Source of the DNA: Akkermansiaceae bacterium | GTDB lineage: Bacteria; Verrucomicrobiota; Verrucomicrobiia; Verrucomicrobiales; Akkermansiaceae | Length of the DNA: 51,499 bases | Direction: 5' to 3' | NCBI GenBank assembly: GCA_022424905.1 | Contig: JAKMGP010000330.1 | Location: 1 to 51,499, forward strand | Shown here: one piece after another, positions 51,499-51,499 of the stretch | Layout: every line of letters starts with the position of its first letter | How positions within the stretch are numbered: position 1 is the stretch's first letter | The notes under the pieces: model-generated | Databases searched by the model: none | What the model was told of the DNA's origin: nothing | Seen by the model: the letters and a program-made list of their open reading frames with translations, nothing else | Program-made: the position numbers and the translations under genes

Positions 51499-51499
51499 G

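Overview
The window looks like a chromosomal segment from a Gram-negative member of the Verrucomicrobiota (Verrucomicrobiales-like). This is inferred from gene content, not from a database search. The pointers are: a primary sigma factor with a long Lys/Ala tail; a Minf_1886-type small protein known from Verrucomicrobia/Planctomycetes; the long (plant/chlamydia-type) IspG; a DUF6807 protein; and many envelope lipoproteins. An outer membrane is clear from TamA/TamB-like proteins, two OprM/NodT-like factors, an RND pump, a GT9 glycosyltransferase and a His-rich porin-like barrel. Most of the window is housekeeping DNA. I see no phage, transposon, CRISPR array, rRNA or tRNA.

Layout. 1-1944: partial BlaI/MecI-type repressor, Cys-less thioredoxin-like protein and LysM lipoprotein (all minus). 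2049-4094: UppP (+), family-4-like uracil-DNA glycosylase (-), ribosomal protein bL28 (+). 4168-7645 (minus): HisH, HisB and a YyaL-like lipoprotein. 7784-9278 (plus): a ParA-type ATPase and a partner with a low-complexity N-terminus and a compact C-terminal domain. These converge on a very large ABCG-type transporter (9261-12698, minus), which is divergent from an M15-like lipoprotein peptidase. 13397-15322 (minus): TsaD and a UbiA-family prenyltransferase. 15638-18881 (minus): Minf_1886 protein, RpoD, divergent Hsp33. 18887-19714 (minus): solitary DNA methyltransferase. 19809-27337 (plus): tandem operators, TetR, outer-membrane factor, membrane-fusion protein, RND pump and a type III polyketide synthase in one tightly packed operon, followed by a four-FKBP exported isomerase and threonine aldolase. 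30453-37734 (minus): NuoE-NuoF fusion, TamA, TamB. 37875-39301: DUF6807 protein, a decayed ECF sigma gene and a zinc-ribbon remnant. 39235-41747 (plus): IspG, ClpS, DUF2017-like protein. 41796-48227: GT9, CBM9-like protein, DUF1287 protein lacking its cysteine, PheT, His-rich porin. 48390-51498: OprM-like lipoprotein divergent from NadC-BirA.

The most system-like locus is the TetR/RND/type III PKS operon. Gene spacing is 4-6 bp or overlapping throughout, and the PKS start lies inside the end of the pump gene. Two near-identical palindromes sit in front of tetR. The simplest reading is an autoregulated unit that makes a small polyketide and exports it, or that senses and clears it.

A second theme is loss of the expected catalytic or ligand cysteines in four recognisable families: a TlpA-like thioredoxin, a YyaL-like protein, a UDG4-like glycosylase and a DUF1287 protein. 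Start sites were chosen by family alignment from memory and by local context, so several N-termini remain provisional.
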